From: Panax quinquefolius
Lineage: Eukaryota > Streptophyta > Magnoliopsida > Apiales > Araliaceae
Assembly: GCA_020205615.1 (NCBI GenBank)
Contig: CM035165.1
Location: 32,709,544-32,773,543, forward strand
DNA: 64,000 bases
Reading direction: 5' to 3'
Shown: piece after piece, positions 59,086-64,000 of the stretch
How positions within the stretch are numbered: the first letter of the stretch is position 1
Layout of the letters: each line of letters opens with the position of its first letter
Made by a program: the position numbers and the translations under genes
The notes under the pieces: model-generated
The model's input: only the letters and a program-made list of their open reading frames with translations
What the model was told of the DNA's origin: nothing
Databases searched by the model: none

Positions 59086-59888
59086 CTAACGTTCTAAATT
59101 TAACACAAATTTGCACTTTAATATTGGGGAGCCTGCAGTGCAGTTTAGCTCTGCGGACAAAGGCGCACTATGTTAATGTACAAAAAATACTCTCTTTTTA
59201 AAAGTAATCCACAATTAAATTGGGATTGGAGAGTTTTTTTTTTTTTACGTCAAATTGGCCAGAATCATTCTTTTTCTATTTCCAACAAAGTGGTCAGCGA
59301 ACGATCATTATTAGTCTACACGTTGAACTACCCATTTTACTTAATTTATTGAACTCTGACGTCGATTCAATAAATTTAAATTACATATTTTAACACCATA
59401 TATACCACTGATGAAACCACCAAAAATTCAAATGAATGTAAACTAGCCGTACACAGTCACCGCCACCACCTCCACCTCCACCTCCACCTCCATTGACAAT
59501 AGAAAATCCAATTCAACTCTTGCTGCATTCGTTTTTCCTTACACAGCTTGCTTCGAAATTTACAGGAAAGATACCACAAGAGATGCTTAGATTTACAGGG
59601 GGGAAAAGCTACAAGAGATGTGTGGTCCACTTTAAAAAAAAGTCACACGTGCTCCTAGTTTATAACATAGTTCACAAGTTAAAGCTAATAGAAACTTGAG
59701 TTTTTGTATTATATAACTAGCTTGTTTCATTTACAAAGAAAGTTGTCCTATATATATATACATATAGGATAATCACCTAAGTTAAAATTAAGTGATTTAC
59801 AAAATTGCCTATGCTAGATTACATAATCAAATATTTCCAAGAGATAATTATGGTAATTCAAAAACAATATCCTAACTACGTGATAAAT
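59086..59888. other. Unassigned DNA with a (CCACCT)n tract
   Basis: CACCACCTCCACCTCCACCT at 59462-59492 is a hexanucleotide repeat. The open frame after it (59493-59699) has no recognisable motif. Confidence 0.4.
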
Positions 59889-59889
59889 A

Positions 59890-60085
59890 TAAAGAATAAT
59901 GCTAGAGATACAAACTATTCTACAAACATTTTACAAACTACTAATGTGGTTTACTCCACCTCAGCTTTTTATGTGGGGTCAAAGACTACATTGAAGTAAT
60001 TTGTTGATCAATATGTTGAGGTGGAGTATACCACATCATCAGTTTGTAAAATGTTTATAGAATAATTTGTGTATGTAGCATTACT
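59890..60085. mobile_element. Foldback MITE (about 195 bp)
   Basis: Left arm AATGCTAGAGATACAAACTA, TTCTACAAACATTTTACAAA and GTGGTTTACTCCACCTCAG. The right arm, inverted, is AATGCTACATACACAAATTA, TTCTATAAACATTTTACAAA and GTGGTATACTCCACCTCAA. Arms are about 70 bp with a short loop near 59965-60010. Confidence 0.65.
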
Positions 60086-60365
60086 CAAATATAAAACTAT
60101 CCTAAATAATAATATTATGTTATTTCTCTAATACACCCTCGCAAGCGAAACGCAGGTAACCGGAGCATGACCTTGACCTTGACCTTGGTGAAACACCCTC
60201 GGAGTTGTATAAGCAATAAAACAATAACCTTATAATCAACTGAGAATACCCACAATTGCCAATGTATGTTGAAATGAAGAATAACTTGCATGATAAGTAC
60301 TGCATATAATCAAGAAGACTGGAATGTGCTTGGTTGTTTGCACACTGGCAACAAGTAAGAACTTT
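60086..60365. other. Unassigned DNA left of the old LTR fragment
   Basis: No recognised feature. The short minus-strand frame at 60120-60446 is not convincing and runs into the LTR. Confidence 0.4.
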
Positions 60366-60630
60366 TGTGACGCCCCCAAAATAGGTATACATCACCCATC
60401 TTGAGTCGCCAGATATCACACTATAAAAATCAAATACAAACTTCATTTATATTTGTTGCTGAATCTGTCGTAAAGCAGTACTGACAACAGATAAGTATGA
60501 GTTTTAATACAAATATATGTAACTCTCTACGGTGCCTCACCACAACCTTACAATGGTATTTTACATAAAAGTACAAATAAAAACTGCTTTTAGAAATTAA
60601 AATCTTTGGGAAGTACTCAAGGAAACCTTC
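60366..60630 (-). repeat. Terminal piece of an older minus-strand LTR, cut by element D
   Basis: Begins (as its LTR end) TGTGACGCCCCCAAAATAGG and reads as the reverse complement of 13024-13293. It stops at GGAAACCTTC, directly before the start of element D. At 13013-13033 the same family continues past this point, so the break is the insertion site of D. Confidence 0.65.
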
Positions 60631-63335
60631 AGTAAGACCCCGAAATTTTTAAATAAAAAGGAATTTCCTTTATTTTGAAATAGTAAGGGTTGATTTGATT
60701 AATGTGGATAGTTAAGGGTTAAATACGCAAATATTTCAAAATAAGCAAGTGGTTATAAAATATTCATTGTTGTCGGGGAATATTCGTTTGGTCGTGGAAT
60801 ATTCGTACTGTCGGGGAATATTCGTACGACGGCGCAGCCATGTGTGGGCCCCATAACGGAAAGCGATTGGATGAAGAAAACGACAAATATAAGTTGTTTT
60901 TTAAATAACGGCGTAGTTGTTGCCGTTAATACTGTTGGAATACCCGGTGGTTAAAACACACTAATACGCGTTGTTGAACAGTAGCACACGGTATTGCACC
61001 AATTATTGATTCTTACGTAAGAAGGCACTACTCAATAATGGTTACGATAATTAATCGCTCAAAGATTTTATCGAGTTAATAATTACCGTGTTGATATTTT
61101 ATATTGTTTGTTGTTTCAATAATTGTCATTACACAATCTTTCATTATCGAAGCAATAATTCATATTATCTGAATAATATTATTAGATAACATTATTGGCA
61201 ATGTCTAGAAAGTTCTGCCTCAGGAGAGAGGGTTTGAATCTAATTGCGGCCACAAGAAGAAATTCTTATTGAAAGCCCCTTTTCTGAACCGCCTGGTTGT
61301 CAATATTGTGATTCTGTAATATTATTTGTGAATAATTAATTATTGATTTATATGATGAGGAAAATATTGATTTTATGTGGATATAGATGGAGAAAATTTT
61401 AAAATGACAATTGTTGAAAATTAATATTTTATCTTTTTCTCGATAAAATAATTCATTTAAATATATTATTTTAATAATATATTAATTGGTGATATTTTTA
61501 CAATGAATGTGGGATATATGAGTATATGAGGAGGAAGAGTATTTTTGTGGCATTAAATGTTTAACACATGTTTTGTGTGTTGGTGGACACAATTATTGAA
61601 TCAAATTTGATTATAAATTAAAAAATGCTGGTTTGTGGATTTCTACGATTTTTGTTTGGAATTTGGAAAAACTTTCTTCTGCAAAGTTGTAGAGAATTGA
61701 ATTTCCTATAAAAACTCGTGAGATTCAATTTTCTGATGAAAGGGCTATTTATTATGAATTATTGAAGTTCAAGCTCAAAATAATTGATTTTTGGAGTTTA
61801 AATTATTTTTGTTAAGAAAAACGTTTTTTGTATTTTTTGGACATCATTAACATGTGTGGCTGGTGTTTTGACCAAAAGGTGGGCTAAGGAAAATTTGTAT
61901 AATTATATTAATATTATATTAAATTTTCGCTTTGTGTTCTAAGCATTTTCCTATAAATAGGGTGCTTAGGTTAGAATTGAAAATCACACCGTAAACTCAA
62001 GTTTTCTCTCTTTCTCTCTCGATATTTTGAGCGTATTCTTGTGAGTATTTTGAGTATACTTTGAGTATTGCTAGACGGTGCAAGTTCCTTCAAAGACTAT
62101 ACCCTTATTCTAGCTAGAAATAATTTGATCTTTCGAGGTAAGGATATTATTTTTTTTGTAATGATATTATTTCTTCAATATCATTATCTTTGAAATGTTG
62201 ATCCGAAGTTTTTATCAAATTTAGAACTTTTTCATGTCGGGGTTACTATTCACGAGTTACTATTCACGAAGTTACTATTCATGAGTTACTATTCACGAAG
62301 AGTTACTATTCACGAGTACTATTCACGGTCGTGAAGATGTTTTTTGTGGAATTTCTATCTTTTGGTGTCTGAGTTACTATTCACGTGATACTGGCACTAT
62401 TCACGATATCTGATCTATTCAATCGAAAAATAAAATTTCTTCTTTTCGTCTAAAACATCTATTCGGATACTAACTCGATTGTATCCATGTTTTGATCATT
62501 CTTGAATTTTACACCACTATGATTATTTTTGAGGTATTTTTTTGGGTGTGGATAAAACCAAGTACGAATCCTTAATCCTTAATCCTTGTCATTTTTGTTT
62601 CACCGGATTCGCTTTCTTTAAAATATTTTTCATGATCCTCGCCTTAAATGATGATATTATTGAATATCTTTGGCAGTAGTGCAAAGATGAATGATTTCTC
62701 AAGAATATCTTTGGCTCAGTAGTGCAAAGATGAACAGTGTTTAAATGAACATGACTAATCGATGAATATCTTTGGCCTCAGAAAGGTAAAAGATGAATAT
62801 TTGATTCCGTGATGTATATCGATTGATGTTACAGGATAAAATATTGATGATGGACTGTTAAATTCATAGATTATAGTAGATTTCATTCTCTACGTAACTC
62901 TTCTATGAATTATTATTTCACTGCGAATATTGATCCAAACTTGTTGTTCATTGTATTCTATCGATTTTTCCTCGTGAAGACTAACGATAATTTGTTGTAT
63001 ATTATCTTAGTCATAATATTCTTTACCGGGCTAGTTGAGCTCACCCTTTTCTTGTTGTTCCATTTTTCTTCTCGGGAGGCGAGAATGTAGCAAGTACTTA
63101 GTCGGGGTATGGAATGAAGATTCTAGAGAGAGTTGTTTAGTAGTCCTCACCATTTTGTAAAATAATGAATCAATAATGTGATGAGGATTTATTTGAGTAT
63201 AGATATTGTCTGAAGATAATATTTGTATTCAAACTCACAGCTTTCTTGTTGTAATAATAAAGTTGTAGTTGTTTACGTACCATGTATTTGGCGACTCGAA
63301 TGGGTGTTGTGTATACCTATTTTGGGGGCGCCACA
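60631..63335 (+). repeat. 5' LTR of element D
   Basis: Starts AGTAAGACCCCGAAATTTTT where other copies have TGTAAGACC, and ends GGGGGCGCCACA. The TATA box is at 61952-61959. TTCACGAGTTACTA repeats lie at 62240-62335 (about six units) and GAATATCTTTGGC units at 62665-62800. 2705 bp. Confidence 0.85.
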
Positions 63336-63518
63336 ATTAATATCGAGCTTAGGATATGATCTCCCATGAGATCGGGAATAGAACTAGGAGGGAGAGACGA
63401 GTAAATCCTTCGCTAGTGTGTCCTACCTAAGCTTATTTGTTAGTTAGTCAAGATATAGGGATATTATGTGATATATTGATTTCCTTAATTAACCCTTATT
63501 TTGTGACAAGATTTGAGA

Positions 63519-64000
63519 ATGTCGAATCGAGAATATTAATGATGGAGTAAATGAGGTCCGTGGAGATGCTGTACTCACCAACGAGGAGAAACGTGCAACA
63601 GTCGTGGCAATGTTCCTCCCGTGAATAACACCACCGAGCGAGATGATGAACGAGGGGATGTTTAGAAGCTTTTTTATTCATGCAAAATCGCATTTGGTGG
63701 AGACTCGTGTTCAAAATACAGGAGAAATGATAGCAATTCACGAGTGGTCACAACCAAGCGCTTCAAAGAGTTGGGACCACCGTGCTCTCGGGAAAGCCGG
63801 ATCCGATTAAGGCGAGACGTGGGTCAAACAAATTACCAAGATATTCGATGTCTTGGGATGCACGGAGGAACAGAAAGTTCCATTCGCCACCTTTATGTTC
63901 CGTGGGCGAAAGGACATCGGTGGGAATCAGTGAAGCGTACTCCATCCAAACCGCACGGCAGATGTCATGCCGGAGACGTTTGAAAAATCAATGACAAGTA
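63519..64000 (+). pseudogene. gag of element D (partial, frameshifted)
   Basis: ATG at 63519 in the same context as elements A and B (TTTGAGAATGTCGA). The sequence follows the gag of B through the GTCAAACAAATTACCAAGAT segment to the window end, with several frame changes. Cut by the window, so the state of pol is unknown. Confidence 0.7.

Larger units (their letters stand above)
60631..64000 (+). mobile_element. Ty3/Gypsy chromovirus element D, 5' part, cut by the window edge
   Basis: LTR 60631-63335 followed by a primer-binding site and the beginning of gag. LTR start (CCGAAATTTTTAAATAAA) and primer site (TTAATATCGAGC, 63337-63348) are those of element A. The rest lies beyond the right edge. 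Confidence 0.8.

Noticed and set aside
59493..59699. 68-residue frame after the (CCACCT)n tract.
   Set aside because: No motif or plausible promoter; composition like the surrounding non-coding DNA.

Overview
The window is plant nuclear DNA, very probably from a dicot. The evidence is a chromodomain-type Ty3/Gypsy retrotransposon family with methionine-tRNA-like primer sites, nuclear tRNA-Ser genes, hAT, Stowaway and foldback elements in AT-rich intergenic DNA, and three plant-specific host genes. Genes are sparse, and well over half of the sequence is LTR retrotransposon.

Layout. 1-13293: nested LTR elements. A minus-strand LTR runs off the left edge (1-2166). An older plus-strand LTR (2167-3341 and 12827-13293) is split by Ty3 element A (3342-12821, TSD TATAT). 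13294-15418: unassigned DNA, then a tandem array with three minus-strand tRNA-Ser(GCT) copies. 15419-16446: a RING-H2 E3 ligase gene with one apparent frameshift. 16447-29400: long intergenic or possibly intronic DNA holding a Stowaway MITE, a Copia-type LTR end, a decayed Gypsy protease fragment and a broken hAT transposase gene. The hAT gene carries a non-autonomous hAT insertion with a perfect 8-bp TSD. 29597-29854: a small membrane-protein gene. 33316-55630: a foldback element whose left arm was entered by minus-strand Ty3 element C (33361-55103). The 3' LTR of C was in turn entered by a plus-strand tandem Ty3 array B (LTR-internal-LTR-internal). 56093-56452: a VQ-motif protein gene. 56453-60365: MITEs, foldbacks and (TA)n arrays. 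60366-64000: another old LTR piece entered by Ty3 element D, which runs off the right edge.

The host genes do not form an operon or an obvious pathway. The RING ligase and the VQ protein are both typical plant signalling or stress-response regulators. The Ty3 copies fall into two LTR subfamilies: A and D share one LTR start and primer site, B and C share the other. All look like Tekay/Del-type chromoviruses, judged from the C-terminal integrase and chromodomain region. Every copy is full of frameshifts.

The most unexpected observation is that differences between copies cluster at CTG/CAG trinucleotides. At one aligned site different copies read CTG, CGG, CCG, CTT or CGA, with small indels, and many reading-frame breaks fall there. 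This looks like methylation-linked base-calling error in a long-read assembly, or less likely a real CHG-directed mutation process. If it is an artefact, several elements called broken here may be intact.
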